Positions 36,389 to 46,334 of a stretch of DNA of 64,000 nucleotides are shown here, in pieces. The position numbers and the translations under genes are program-made. Location of the stretch: NCBI RefSeq assembly GCF_001605885.1, contig NZ_LRPE01000004.1:1-64000 (forward strand), in the 5' to 3' direction. The notes under the pieces were generated by a model. It did not search any database, was not told where the DNA came from, and worked only from the letters and a program-made list of their open reading frames with translations. This DNA is from Acinetobacter lactucae. GTDB lineage: Bacteria > Pseudomonadota > Gammaproteobacteria > Pseudomonadales > Moraxellaceae. Position 1 is the first letter of the stretch. Every line of letters starts with the position of its first letter.

Positions 36389-37792
36389 CTACATATGAAT
36401 CGCTCGTTGCATTGAAGCCAGAATAGATTCATGCATGGCTTCTGATAAGGTTGGATGTGGGAAAACCACTTGAGCTAAACTTTCATCAGTTGCTTCTAGA
36501 TATTTAGCAATCGCAAAGCCTTGAATGTGCTCAGTCACTTCATGACCTACCATATGTGCACCAAGTAGTTCGCCCGTTTCTGCATGAATGATTGTTTTAA
36601 CGAAGCCTGACGCATCTCCAATTGCCAAAGCTTTGCCATTCGCAGTTAAAGAAAACTTGCCGACTCGTACAGGTAAGTTCTTAGCTTTTGCTACGTTTTC
36701 CGTTAAACCAATACTCGCCACTTGTGGATGCGTAAAAATACAACCCGGTATCTGGCTACGATCGAGTGAATGTACGTTTGCTACACCAGCAATTTTCTCG
36801 ACACATATCATGGCTTCATGGCTTGCTTTATGGGCAAGACACGGCGCTCCAGCCACATCACCAATGGCATAAAGTCCTGCTACGTTGGTTTTACAATAGT
36901 CATCAATTGCCACAAAACCTTGTGGATTGAGTTCTACACCTAAACGTTCTAGTCCTAGCCCCGTGGTGTTAGGCTGTACACCAATTGCCGAAAGCACGCG
37001 GTCAAAAACAAGCGTTTGAACATCATTTGCCGTTTCAACCACACAGTGGACTTGCTCATTTTCAATCTGAATACTTTGAACGACAGCATCGGTTAAGACT
37101 TTCATACCTTTTTGTTCAAATTGTTTTCTAACAAATTGAGCAACTTCCGCATCTTCAGTGGGTAAAATCTGCTTGGCTAAATCAATAAGGGTGACCTGAC
37201 ATCCTAAATCTTGATAAAGACTAGCAAACTCACTGCCAATCGCTCCCGAGCCTACAACCAATAAGCTTTTTGGTAATTGCTCTGGTACAAGCGCTTCTTT
37301 ATAGCTCCACACGTACGTTCCATCGACAGGAAGCTGAGGAACATGTCGAGCTTTAGCTCCAGTTGCCAAAATAATATGGGGCGCACTCAAAGCCTGACTT
37401 TTACCTTGAGCATCGGTCACTTCAATTTTTTCTTTAGCCGTAAGCTGAGCACGACCATTAAATACAGTCACCTGATTTTTTTTAAGTAAGTAATCAATAC
37501 CTTGTACTAACTGAGCTGACACTTGACGGCTATGTTGCACAAGCTTTTGAATATCAAAATCGAGTTGAGATACCTGAAAACCAAACTGTCCGGCATGTTT
37601 AAACTGAGTTGCAAGCTCTGCCCCTGCAAGCAAAGCTTTAGTTGGAATACAGCCCCAGTTTAGGCAAATTCCGCCTAGATGTTGTTCTTCTACAATTGCG
37701 GTTTTTAACCCGAGCTGGGCTGCACGAATTGCAGCCACATACCCACCTGGTCCCGCGCCAATCACAATTAAATCAAATTGAGCTTCTGACAT
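36389..37792 (-). CDS. acoL: dihydrolipoamide dehydrogenase (E3) of the acetoin complex
   Basis: This 467-residue E3 has [19 protein letters not shown], the redox-active disulfide [15 protein letters not shown] and a second NAD-binding [17 protein letters not shown]. The C-terminal base is in [14 protein letters not shown] and [10 protein letters not shown]. Full length. It re-oxidises the lipoyl arm of the adjacent AcoC. A second, housekeeping E3 probably exists elsewhere in the genome; lpd is an equivalent label. Confidence 0.92.
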   Translation of the reverse strand: MSEAQFDLIVIGAGPGGYVAAIRAAQLGLKTAIVEEQHLGGICLNWGCIPTKALLAGAELATQFKHAGQFGFQVSQLDFDIQKLVQHSRQVSAQLVQGIDYLLKKNQVTVFNGRAQLTAKEKIEVTDAQGKSQALSAPHIILATGAKARHVPQLPVDGTYVWSYKEALVPEQLPKSLLVVGSGAIGSEFASLYQDLGCQVTLIDLAKQILPTEDAEVAQFVRKQFEQKGMKVLTDAVVQSIQIENEQVHCVVETANDVQTLVFDRVLSAIGVQPNTTGLGLERLGVELNPQGFVAIDDYCKTNVAGLYAIGDVAGAPCLAHKASHEAMICVEKIAGVANVHSLDRSQIPGCIFTHPQVASIGLTENVAKAKNLPVRVGKFSLTANGKALAIGDASGFVKTIIHAETGELLGAHMVGHEVTEHIQGFAIAKYLEATDESLAQVVFPHPTLSEAMHESILASMQRAIHM

Positions 37793-37802
37793 GCGGGTTC
37801 TC

Positions 37803-39341
37803 CTACACCAAAATTAAAGCAGGGTTTTCAACAAACTGCTTAAAGCTGGCCAAGAATTTCGCTCCAACCGCACCATCAATGACTCGGTGATCGCATGACA
37901 ACGTCGCTGTGACAATCTCACGAACCACTACATTGCCATTTTCAACAACAGCGCGAGATTCAGAAGCACCTAATGCCATAATTGCACCTTGCGGTGGGTT
38001 AATAATGGCATCGAACTGCTTAATGCCTAACATTCCTAAATTTGAAATGCTAAAACTGCCGCCTTGAAACTCATCAGGTTGTAACTTGCCAGTCTTGGCA
38101 CGCGTTGCCAAATCACGCATGTCATCGGAAATCTGTGCTAAAGACTTCTGATTCGCCGCTTTCACAATGGGTGTAATTAAACCGTTTGGAATTGCCACAG
38201 CTACCGAAATATCTGCTTGAGAGAACTGTAAGATTGATTGAGTCGCCTCATCAAATTGAACATTCACCTCAGGTACTTTAATGAGTGCCGCTGCAGCTGC
38301 CTTAATTAACATGTCATTAATAGAAAGCTTCACTTGTGGCACAGTTTCATTAATTTGCTTACGTAGTGTTTGCATAGCTTCTACGTTTAGATCGACTACA
38401 AGACGGAAATGTGGCGCATTACGTTTTGCCGCTTGCAAGCGTGAAGCAATCGCTTTACGCATACCATTCATCGCGACTGTGGTGATTGTCGATTGTGGTT
38501 GAGCAACAGCACACTGAGTAGACTGTTCACTTCCCACCGTTGGGTTGTCACGGTTGTAAACCGCTTCAACATCTTCTTTACAAACCCGGCCACGAGTACC
38601 TGAAACACGGCAGTCATTTAAGTTAATGCCCCATTGTTTTGCTAAACGACGTGCTACAGGCGTCGCTGAAACTCGGCTATCGTCGGCAGTAGATTTAACC
38701 ACTTTAGCTTGAGTTTGCTGTTTAACGTCAGGCCACTGACCTCCAGCAGCCTGCACAGCTTTCTGGATGTCTTGAACACTAATACGTCCTTCACGGCCAG
38801 AGCCTGTGACTTTCGCTAAGTTCACATTATGTTTTTCAGCAAGTTTTAACGCATGCGGTGTTGTAAACAACTCATCAGATGTTTGATAACCTTGTAATGA
38901 CTCGGGTACAGCGTAGTCACCTTTAGCAACCTTTACTGGAACTGGAGCACTTACAGCTAAAGACTGTGGTTGTTCCGCTTTTTCAATAACAGGTGCAGAT
39001 ATTTCCGCTTTACTCTGTTCCGAAGATGCTTCAGGAGCTTTAGCTGCTGAACCACCGAGTGATGCAATAAATGTTTCAATTTCTGCATCAGAAACTTCAC
39101 TTTCAGCACATACCGCAATGAGACCACCGACAGGTAAAGTCTCACCATCTTTTGCTAAAATTTTACGGAGCGTTCCTGCAAAAGGCGCTTCTAATACATT
39201 GACGATTTTTGTGGTTTCAATTTCACAAATTTCATCGCCTTTATTAAAGCTATCACCTTCTTTAATCAACCATTGGGCAATCGTGCCTTCTTCCATGGAT
39301 AATCCCCATTTCGGGATCTCCAGCGTTTTAATTTCGCTCAT
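37803..39341 (-). CDS. acoC: acetoin dehydrogenase E2 (dihydrolipoyl acetyltransferase)
   Basis: This 512-residue E2 has one lipoyl domain (residues 1-80, lipoyl Lys45 in EIETTKIVN), a proline/alanine-rich linker, and a catalytic domain from about residue 285 ending in SCDHRVIDGAVG. Between them two peripheral-subunit-binding segments are visible: residues 160-196 (TTPHALKLAEKHNVNLAKVTG) and 224-262 (SATPVARRLAKQWGINLND). A single one is usual. The start at 39341 has GGAGGCTTAGG upstream. It transfers acetyl from acetoin-derived hydroxyethyl-TPP to CoA. Confidence 0.92.
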   Translation of the reverse strand: MSEIKTLEIPKWGLSMEEGTIAQWLIKEGDSFNKGDEICEIETTKIVNVLEAPFAGTLRKILAKDGETLPVGGLIAVCAESEVSDAEIETFIASLGGSAAKAPEASSEQSKAEISAPVIEKAEQPQSLAVSAPVPVKVAKGDYAVPESLQGYQTSDELFTTPHALKLAEKHNVNLAKVTGSGREGRISVQDIQKAVQAAGGQWPDVKQQTQAKVVKSTADDSRVSATPVARRLAKQWGINLNDCRVSGTRGRVCKEDVEAVYNRDNPTVGSEQSTQCAVAQPQSTITTVAMNGMRKAIASRLQAAKRNAPHFRLVVDLNVEAMQTLRKQINETVPQVKLSINDMLIKAAAAALIKVPEVNVQFDEATQSILQFSQADISVAVAIPNGLITPIVKAANQKSLAQISDDMRDLATRAKTGKLQPDEFQGGSFSISNLGMLGIKQFDAIINPPQGAIMALGASESRAVVENGNVVVREIVTATLSCDHRVIDGAVGAKFLASFKQFVENPALILV

Positions 39342-39342
39342 C

Positions 39343-40362
39343 CTAAGCCTCCAATGTTTTTCGCACAGCTTGCTCAATACGCTCTACACTTGGAATCCAT
39401 TCTTTTTCTAAAACCGGAGAGAATGGAACAGGCGTATGTGGTGGCGTTACGAGTTCAACAGGTGCTTTTAAATAGTGGAAACCTTTTTGTGCAACTAGTG
39501 CAGCAACATCATGCCCGAAGCCACAGCGTGCCGCCGATTCATCCACAATAACCACACGTCCAGTCGATGCAACAGACTCTAAAATTCCTTCTTCATCCAG
39601 AGGTGAAATTGTACGAGGGTCTACCACTTCAACTGAAATGCCATCTTTTGCCAATTTATCCGCTACTTCATTGGCGCGGTGTACCATCAACCCTAAAGCA
39701 ATAATGGTCACATCTGTCCCTTCACGAGTGTAATTTGCTACACCAAAAGGAATAGTATAGGCATCACCTGGAACTTCACCTTTAATGTCATAAAGCATTT
39801 TATGCTCACAGAACACTACAGGGTCGTCATCTCGAATAGCCTGAATTAATAGCCCTTTCACATCATATGGGCTAGATGGAACTACAACTTTTAAACCCGG
39901 AACCGCAGCAAATACGTTATATGGTGACTGAGAATGCTGAGCTGCCGCAGAAAAACCTGCACCAATCATGCCACGTACAACCATTGGCGCTTTTGCTTTT
40001 CCGCCGAACATATAACGGAACTTAGCGGCTTGGTTATAAAGCATGTCATGACACACGCCATAGAAATCCATAAACATTAAGTCAGCAACAGGACGTAAAC
40101 CTGTAGCCGCAGCACCAGCGGCCATACCAATAATCGCTGATTCGGTAATTGGAGTATCAATCACACGTTCTGAACCAAATTCCGTCCATAAACCTTTGGT
40201 TACACCAAGTACCCCACCGAAGCCTTCAAGCTCGTTCTCTTCGGTATTTTTACCACCATGGCCGCCGCGCACATCTTCGCCAACCACGAAAACAGTTGGG
40301 TCACGGCGCATTTCTGATTCAATGGCTTCTTTAATCGCATTACGAAAACTTTTATTTGGCAT
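39343..40362 (-). CDS. acoB: acetoin dehydrogenase E1 beta
   Basis: This 339-residue transketolase-like beta subunit begins MPNKSFRNAIKEAIESEMRRDP and contains FVVGEDVRGGHGGKNTEENE, the ADLMFMDFYGVCHDMLYNQAAK segment and RVVIVDESAARCGFGHDVAAL. With AcoA it forms the heterotetrameric TPP-dependent E1 that cleaves acetoin. The ATG at 40362 gives the family start; the 40 upstream codons of the open frame overlap acoA. One base separates it from acoC. Confidence 0.92.
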   Translation of the reverse strand: MPNKSFRNAIKEAIESEMRRDPTVFVVGEDVRGGHGGKNTEENELEGFGGVLGVTKGLWTEFGSERVIDTPITESAIIGMAAGAAATGLRPVADLMFMDFYGVCHDMLYNQAAKFRYMFGGKAKAPMVVRGMIGAGFSAAAQHSQSPYNVFAAVPGLKVVVPSSPYDVKGLLIQAIRDDDPVVFCEHKMLYDIKGEVPGDAYTIPFGVANYTREGTDVTIIALGLMVHRANEVADKLAKDGISVEVVDPRTISPLDEEGILESVASTGRVVIVDESAARCGFGHDVAALVAQKGFHYLKAPVELVTPPHTPVPFSPVLEKEWIPSVERIEQAVRKTLEA

Positions 40363-40375
40363 CTTTACTATTCCT

Positions 40376-41338
40376 TTAGTAAGAGACATAGACGTCAGTA
40401 AGGAGTTGTTCTGGTTGTGGGTATGCCGCAGCACGAGCTTTAGCAACGGCATCATCAACATTTGCTTTAGATGCTGCATCAATCTCGTCTAGTTTGGCTT
40501 CATCAATTTTGCCTTTGACTTTTTCTCGGAAAATTTTCAAAGGATCTTTATTTTCTTTGATGAATTCGACTTCTTCTTTAGAGCGAATCAAGCCCGGGTC
40601 ACCTTCAAAGTGGCCATAAAAGCGGTTCGTAATGGTTTCAATCACACTTGGACCTTCACCACGGCGTGCACGATCAATAGCAGTTTGGGCCGCTTCATAA
40701 ACTGCAAAGAAATCGGTACCATCAACTTTAACTGCTGGTAAACCAAAACCAGCTGCACGACCAGCAATATCCTTACTTCCTACCGCGTAATCATGGCCCG
40801 TTCCTTCACCAAAACCGTTATTTTCGAAAACGAAAATGACTGGAAGTTTAAGCACAACAGCCATATTCATCGCTTCAAAGGTAAGGCCTTGGTTTGAACC
40901 ACCATCACCTGTAAAAGACAGGCCCACGCCACCAGTTTTTAAGGTTTTTGCTGTCAACGCTGCACCAATTGCTAATGGAGGCCCGCCGCCCACAATTCCG
41001 TTGGCACCGAGCATACCTTTATCCAAATCGGCAATGTGCATAGAACCGCCTTTTCCACGACATAGCCCGTCATCTTTACCGAAAATTTCCAGCATCATGG
41101 CATGAATGTCACAGCCTTTTGCAATACAGTGTCCATGCCCACGGTGTGTTGAAGTGATATAGTCTTTGTCGGTTAAGTTTTCGCAAATCCCGACTGCTAC
41201 AGCTTCTTCACCACTGTATAGGTGAATAAAGCCAGGAATATCACCATTGGTATTTTCTTCGTGAAGTCGATCCTCAAATTCACGAATATCACGCATGCGT
41301 TTATATGCTGCGAGTAATTGCTCTTCCGTTAATTGCAT
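40376..41338 (-). CDS. acoA: acetoin dehydrogenase E1 alpha
   Basis: This 320-residue alpha subunit has GFIHLYSGEEAVAVGI, STHRGHGHCIAKG and the TPP-motif GDGGSNQGLTFEAMNMAVVLKLP-type segment with ENNGFGEGT. It acts with AcoB in the TPP-dependent oxidative cleavage of acetoin to acetaldehyde and acetyl-CoA. It is first in the aco/bud operon. The 362-base upstream region holds no sigma-54 site, in keeping with a regulator that lacks AAA+. Confidence 0.92.
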   Translation of the reverse strand: MQLTEEQLLAAYKRMRDIREFEDRLHEENTNGDIPGFIHLYSGEEAVAVGICENLTDKDYITSTHRGHGHCIAKGCDIHAMMLEIFGKDDGLCRGKGGSMHIADLDKGMLGANGIVGGGPPLAIGAALTAKTLKTGGVGLSFTGDGGSNQGLTFEAMNMAVVLKLPVIFVFENNGFGEGTGHDYAVGSKDIAGRAAGFGLPAVKVDGTDFFAVYEAAQTAIDRARRGEGPSVIETITNRFYGHFEGDPGLIRSKEEVEFIKENKDPLKIFREKVKGKIDEAKLDEIDAASKANVDDAVAKARAAAYPQPEQLLTDVYVSY

Positions 41339-41700
41339 ATCCTTTTCCTTTATTATCTTGATTATTGAAAATCAACCAAGTTTCAGCGAGAGTTATATAT
41401 TTCGCTATAAACAATAAAGCTCAATTTAATTTAATATGCTATTAGACTAAAAATTTTTAAATGGTTTTTATGGCTATTATTTTTTATTTTTCAAAAACTT
41501 GTACAGCAAAAATAAAATTAAAAAATTTTAATACATTTCATTGTCTTGCAAAACAAACCTTTAACCAACCTTTATTAATTTATAATATTAGCTGTGTACT
41601 ATGCTCATTAATAAACTCAATATCCGTTATTTAATTTATAAGGATTTTTATTATATAGAGTCTAGTTGCAAATTATTTAATATAAAATGGAATTTTATAT
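41339..41700. other. divergent promoter region acoA / lipA
   Basis: These 362 AT-rich bases separate the divergent acoA and lipA starts. No TGGCAC-N5-TTGCW element is present on either strand, unlike acetoin operons controlled by canonical AcoR. I see no small gene. Confidence 0.5.
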
Positions 41701-42687
41701 ATGGACTTAAAAAAGCAAATAGGAACTGGTATTAAATTAAGAGGAATGGATAAAGTTGCTCGTATTCCGATTAAAATCTTACCTACAGAAGAGTTACCAA
41801 CAAAACCTGACTGGATTAGAGCCAAAATAACCGATTTTGAAGAAATTAACCGCATAAAAAATTTGCTACGTCAACAAAAGTTACACAGTGTTTGCGAAGA
41901 AGCAGCGTGTCCAAATTTACCGGAATGTTTTGGTGGAGGTACGGCAACATTTATGATTATGGGAGACATCTGTACTAGACGCTGCCCTTTTTGTGATGTG
42001 GCTCATGGTCGCCCAAGAGCTTTAGACGAAGATGAACCTAAACACTTGGCAGAAACAGTCGCAAACCTAAACTTAAAGTATGTCGTGATTACCTCTGTTG
42101 ACCGCGACGATCTACATGATGGCGGCGCTGCACATTTTGTAAAATGTATTGAAGAGATCAGAAAGCGCTGTCCAGAGACATTAATTGAGATTTTAGTACC
42201 AGATTTTCGCGGTCGTTTAGAGACAGCGCTTTCAACTCTAAGCTTATCGCCTCCAGATGTGTTTAATCATAATATTGAGACAGTTCCGCGTTTATATAAA
42301 GCGATGCGTCCTGGGTCAGACTATCAACATTCACTCGAGCTGCTAAAACGCTTTAAAGCATATTGTCCCGATATCAAAACCAAGTCTGGCCTGATGGTTG
42401 GATTAGGAGAAATAGAGGCTGAAGTGCTTGCCCTACTCAACGATTTAAAAGACTATCAAGTCGATCTTGTCACGATTGGTCAATATCTTCAGCCTTCAAA
42501 ATCACATGCGCCTATTCATCGGTTTGTAAATTTACAAGAATTTGAACGATATACCCGACACGGTAAGCGATTAGGTTTTAAAAATATTTGGAGTGCACCT
42601 ATGGTTCGTTCTAGCTATTTTGCTGATCGACAATATTTTGGAGAAGAAGCACCGAAACCTTTTAGTCGACAAGATGTCTTATCGTAA
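41701..42687 (+). CDS. lipA: lipoyl synthase, acetoin-cluster copy
   Basis: This 328-residue radical-SAM enzyme inserts sulfur into octanoyl groups to make lipoyl. It has the auxiliary cluster motif [12 protein letters not shown] (C-x4-C-x5-C) and radical-SAM motif CTRRCPFC (C-x3-C-x2-C). It diverges from acoA, whose AcoC needs lipoylation, so it probably raises lipoylation capacity during acetoin growth. A housekeeping lipA with lipB is expected elsewhere; no lipB or lplA is visible here. Confidence 0.92.
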   Translation: MDLKKQIGTGIKLRGMDKVARIPIKILPTEELPTKPDWIRAKITDFEEINRIKNLLRQQKLHSVCEEAACPNLPECFGGGTATFMIMGDICTRRCPFCDVAHGRPRALDEDEPKHLAETVANLNLKYVVITSVDRDDLHDGGAAHFVKCIEEIRKRCPETLIEILVPDFRGRLETALSTLSLSPPDVFNHNIETVPRLYKAMRPGSDYQHSLELLKRFKAYCPDIKTKSGLMVGLGEIEAEVLALLNDLKDYQVDLVTIGQYLQPSKSHAPIHRFVNLQEFERYTRHGKRLGFKNIWSAPMVRSSYFADRQYFGEEAPKPFSRQDVLS

Positions 42688-42843
42688 GGAATAGGCAATT
42701 AACAAAACTTATCCAATAGGATAATGGTCAAGACCTATAAAATTATTTAAGGTAAGGAGATAACTAGGAAATAGTCACAATAAAAAAGTTATAACAGTTG
42801 AGCGGCTACGGATACGCCATTTCAATGATAAAGGAATTTCGAT

Positions 42844-43983
42844 ATGGATATGTCAGAACAATTATCATCGCCTTTTATAGACACTACTCCGTCCTTATTT
42901 CGGCCGGAATCCTCATCTCATTCTAAATTATTAGGAAAAAAACCATCACTTGAGCTTGAGGCAGCACCTTTGTTTGATCTGGGTGAGGAATGGGAACATT
43001 CATTATTTGGTCGTTCGATTCATGAGTGTCATCGCAATTTAATGCATATTGCCGAAGATGCCGATATGGCAATTGGTGTGACTGATCCTCATGGCACGCT
43101 ACTTTGGACATGGAGTAGTCATCCAATGCGCTCATCGGCCGAGCAAGTACACTTTGTTGAAGGTGGTCAGTGGTCTACTCAGGCAGTAGGTCAAAATGCA
43201 ATTGGTTTAGCATTAAATACACATTCTGCAAGCTGTGTTTACTCACACGAAAACCAAATGAATAGTGTTAGAGACTGGGTGTGTTACGCAGCCCCAATAA
43301 CAGATACAAATACAGGTCAATTTTATGGGATTATGAATTTATCGACTAAATCTCATAAGCATAATTCTCTTGGTCTTTTAGCCGTTGAAAGATGTGCAGA
43401 TATTGTTAAACAAGCTATTCAGCTACATCAAAAAAATATTTTGTATATTAAGGCCTTTGGAACTCCCAAAGTTCAATATAACCAACACAGCCTTACATTG
43501 ACTCAACGTCAAATTGAAATTCTGTGCATTCTAACTCTTTGTCCTGAAGGGATTAATCTTGAAGAACTTCACTATGCTTTATATGGTGATCGGCCTGTAA
43601 GTACCACCACTTTAAAAGCAGAACTTTCTCAACTTAGAAACCTAATACCCGACGTTATCGAGTCACGACCATATAGACTTAACTGCGAAATTCAATGTGA
43701 TTTTTTAATGGCTGAACAAGCATTAAACCTAGGCTTCACATCAACTACGCTGACACTTTATAAAGGAAGTTTTTTATCTAAATCAGAAAGCCCTTTTTTA
43801 TGTGCATGGAGAGATTGTTTTGACGCTCGTTTGAGCCATGTGATTTATCAAATTGAAGATATTGATCAATTATTACGCGTAGTCAGTCGTGTACCAGACC
43901 GTGTAGATGCTGTTGAACGCTTACTTGAATTATTACCCGAAGAAACACCTTATCGAACTAAACTGTTAAAGTTGCTCGAATAA
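42844..43983 (+). CDS. AcoR-like GAF-domain regulator without AAA+ domain
   Basis: This is a 379-residue regulator. Residues 55-200 are a GAF domain whose wording (GGQWSTQAVGQNAIGLAL, VRDWVCYAAPITDTNTGQFYGIMNLS) is that of AcoR/DhaR activators, including the near-canonical G(T)NAIG motif. In place of the AAA+ and Fis domains there is a winged-helix-like segment (residues 205-285; SLTLTQRQIEILCILTLCPEGI and RNLIPDVIESRPYRL) and a further 95-residue tail. It lies downstream of lipA and probably controls the acetoin genes through sigma-70 promoters. Start 42844; the ATG two codons later is equally possible. Confidence 0.88.
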   Translation: MDMSEQLSSPFIDTTPSLFRPESSSHSKLLGKKPSLELEAAPLFDLGEEWEHSLFGRSIHECHRNLMHIAEDADMAIGVTDPHGTLLWTWSSHPMRSSAEQVHFVEGGQWSTQAVGQNAIGLALNTHSASCVYSHENQMNSVRDWVCYAAPITDTNTGQFYGIMNLSTKSHKHNSLGLLAVERCADIVKQAIQLHQKNILYIKAFGTPKVQYNQHSLTLTQRQIEILCILTLCPEGINLEELHYALYGDRPVSTTTLKAELSQLRNLIPDVIESRPYRLNCEIQCDFLMAEQALNLGFTSTTLTLYKGSFLSKSESPFLCAWRDCFDARLSHVIYQIEDIDQLLRVVSRVPDRVDAVERLLELLPEETPYRTKLLKLLE

Positions 43984-43986
43984 AAT

Positions 43987-44021
43987 AAAAGGGAGAATAT
44001 CGTATAAATATTCTCCCTTTT
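43987..44021. terminator. bidirectional terminator
   Basis: A 14-base-pair stem (AAAAGGGAGAATAT with ATATTCTCCCTTTT) has a seven-base loop. It ends the regulator gene and the convergent UndA-like gene. Confidence 0.85.
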
Positions 44022-44031
44022 TAAGGCCAGA

Positions 44032-44784
44032 TCAAGCAGAGGCTTGAAGCTGTACCCTATAGCAATCGTCCAAAGCTAATTCATAATACCGTAGCCCTTC
44101 TTCGGCAGCATGAAATGCTTTTTGCTGCCAGTCAGGACGGTCATTACATAAACGCTTAATCAGTTCCATAGCTTCATATGGATGAAGATCATCATAATGT
44201 GCATGAGCACGTAACCAAGCTAAAGAACGTTTATCAATCGTGACTTCAGGATGATTCGTATAGGTATGAATACCTTTATACACCTGAATAGACCAATCTC
44301 CGGTTGCCCATTCAATTGCTAAATTTGTTGCAGCCAGACATTCTGCCAAATTCCCTCGATGACTCATATTCCATAGAAAATGGTTTACCGCGTTCATAGC
44401 AGCTGGTGGACGTACATGATCAAGTTCTTCAACTGTTAAGCCAAAACCTCCAGCCCAATCGCGATACCATTTTAAGTGTCGCTCTTCTACCTTAATATTT
44501 TGGATTAACCAATCTCGTGCTTCTGTAACTCCCGGTTCAGAAAACCCTGTTGCTTTCCCTAATGCTCCAGCCATATACGACGGGAAATGGGCGACTAATG
44601 GATAGAAATTAAGTAAAGCATAACGGAAACTATCTAGGCTCAATCCCCCATTGGCCATTTCCGTAAAAAACGGATGTTTACTCACCCGTTCTTTTGCTGG
44701 TAACAGGTCGTCCCAGAACCGTTGTGACCATCCATTATGCGGCGTAATTTCTAAATTCATTCCATATTGATTTAGAGCAGTCAT
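44032..44784 (-). CDS. UndA-like heme-oxygenase-fold diiron oxidase
   Basis: This 250-residue protein is of the TenA/PqqC-like fold. The candidate metal ligands Glu100, His103 (IKVEERH), Glu158 (AATNLAIEWATGDWS) and His194 (LRAHAHYDDLHPYEA, with Asp198/Asp199 and His201) match, at almost the same residue numbers, those known for Pseudomonas UndA, which decarboxylates medium-chain fatty acids to terminal alkenes such as 1-undecene. The surrounding phrases also match my memory of UndA. So a fatty-acid-decarboxylase or related diiron oxidase function is likely, though TenA-type hydrolase or another HDO reaction cannot be excluded. It stands alone, away from pqq or thi genes. Confidence 0.8.
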   Translation of the reverse strand: MTALNQYGMNLEITPHNGWSQRFWDDLLPAKERVSKHPFFTEMANGGLSLDSFRYALLNFYPLVAHFPSYMAGALGKATGFSEPGVTEARDWLIQNIKVEERHLKWYRDWAGGFGLTVEELDHVRPPAAMNAVNHFLWNMSHRGNLAECLAATNLAIEWATGDWSIQVYKGIHTYTNHPEVTIDKRSLAWLRAHAHYDDLHPYEAMELIKRLCNDRPDWQQKAFHAAEEGLRYYELALDDCYRVQLQASA

Positions 44785-45104
44785 TGCTAATTTTCCTATT
44801 TATATGACAGCAATCATCTGTATTTCACGCTATAAGTCTATCCGAAAATGATAAAGATACAATCGTTAATCGACCATTTGTAACTTTTTTCGATGGATTG
44901 AGAGACTTTAGATAATTATTACGCTAATCATTGAAATGTCGTGATTTTTATCACATTTAACATAGATAAAAATCATTACTTTTTTAAAAAATCTGTATTA
45001 TTATTTTGAATAAACCACACATTATATAATCAATATTTTTAGATGGAACTTTACTTAAAATAAGTCTGATTTTATAACAACTTCCAATATAGTGAGCATT
45101 AATT
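44785..45104. other. divergent promoter region UndA-like / diguanylate cyclase
   Basis: The 320 AT-rich bases contain a CRP-type palindrome at 44940-44955 that lies midway between the two divergent starts. I see nothing else coding. Confidence 0.5.
44940..44955. promoter_or_regulatory. CRP/Vfr-type palindrome
   Basis: The sequence CGTGATTTTTATCACA fits TGTGA-N6-TCACA with one difference in the first base. It is about 155 bases from each divergent start. Confidence 0.5.
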
Positions 45105-46334
45105 ATGAAGTTGCAAGGTTCCAATATATTGGGACAGGAACAAATAGATTTATTAACCACGCGAGGATTAAACTTCGTATGGTTTCCAAAGCGGCTTGAA
45201 ACGATTTATCGTTTTCAGTACCAAAATGGTGCTGCCTATGAGTTCCGCTATAGAGCGCCTATTATTTTAATATTATATATATTTTTAAGCTTTGGTATAT
45301 ATCAAGTTTTACCAAGTGAACAAGTTTTGCCCTGGTTTAGTTATTATTCTTGGGTAGGTGTAATTGTTTTTATTGCTTGGATTTTATCATTTATTAAAAA
45401 ACTGAACCAATATTTTGATTATTATGTAGGAATTGGCTCAGCTTTAGCGGTAGCAATTACTTTTATTTTAATTAATGTTATTGAAAATGGCCAAGAGAAT
45501 GTTCTTTTCCATGCAGCGATGATGTATGCAATCGTTATTATTTATGGTGCTGTTGGTATGCGTTTTTACACCGCCATATTTGCTGGGTGGATAGGAGGAC
45601 TAGCTGGAATTTTAGTAAGTAACTACTTAAATGGTGTAATCGACTGGACTTTTCTGAACCGCACTTATACCTTCAGTAGTTTTCTAGGAATGACTCTCGC
45701 CTATGCAACTGACCGTCAGCACCGAGAAAACTATTTACAAAACTGTATGATCGAGCTTAACCGTATTGAGCTCATGCAACAAGCACAGCAGTTATCCTTA
45801 CTCTCACAACAAGATGCACTTACGGGTTTAGCCAATCGACGCTATTTAGATGAAACACTTGATAATGAATGGCGCCGTGCATTACGGCATGAAACACCAC
45901 TCACAATTATGATGGTCGATATCGATTATTTTAAAGCATACAATGACACGCTAGGACATCTCAAAGGTGATGAATGTTTAAAAGAAATCGCAATTGCTAT
46001 TTCTTCTATTGCTGCTCGTAGTGGTGATTTAGTTGCTCGTTATGGCGGCGAAGAGTTCTTGCTACTATTTCCAATGACAAATGCGCAGCAAGCTTTAATA
46101 CAGGTCGAACGTTTAATGAGTGCGATTAATAAAATTGCGATTAAGCATCCATGTAGTGATGTTTCACCTTATGTCACCATTAGCGTAGGAGTCGCAACCA
46201 CAATTCCACGGCTAAACGATTCAATTTCTGCTTTTGTTGCACGAGCTGACCATGCCTTATACAAAGCAAAAACAAATGGGCGTAATCAATATAAAATTGC
46301 TGTAAATGAAGAACAAATTGTAGATTTAACTTAA
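45105..46334 (+). CDS. membrane-bound diguanylate cyclase
   Basis: This 409-residue protein makes cyclic di-GMP from two GTP. Six hydrophobic segments fill residues 45-200, then a GGDEF domain from about residue 240 has DALTGLANRRYLDETL, DIDYFKAYND and the active-site GGEEF at 314-318. RSGD at 305-308 is a good inhibitory (I-) site, five residues ahead of GGEEF, so product inhibition is likely. No EAL domain is fused. It is a single gene with no operon partner in view. Confidence 0.92.
   Translation: MKLQGSNILGQEQIDLLTTRGLNFVWFPKRLETIYRFQYQNGAAYEFRYRAPIILILYIFLSFGIYQVLPSEQVLPWFSYYSWVGVIVFIAWILSFIKKLNQYFDYYVGIGSALAVAITFILINVIENGQENVLFHAAMMYAIVIIYGAVGMRFYTAIFAGWIGGLAGILVSNYLNGVIDWTFLNRTYTFSSFLGMTLAYATDRQHRENYLQNCMIELNRIELMQQAQQLSLLSQQDALTGLANRRYLDETLDNEWRRALRHETPLTIMMVDIDYFKAYNDTLGHLKGDECLKEIAIAISSIAARSGDLVARYGGEEFLLLFPMTNAQQALIQVERLMSAINKIAIKHPCSDVSPYVTISVGVATTIPRLNDSISAFVARADHALYKAKTNGRNQYKIAVNEEQIVDLT

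Noticed and set aside
41339-41700. Sigma-54 promoter for the acetoin operon
   Set aside because: No TGGCAC-N5-TTGCW on either strand, which agrees with the regulator lacking an AAA+ domain.
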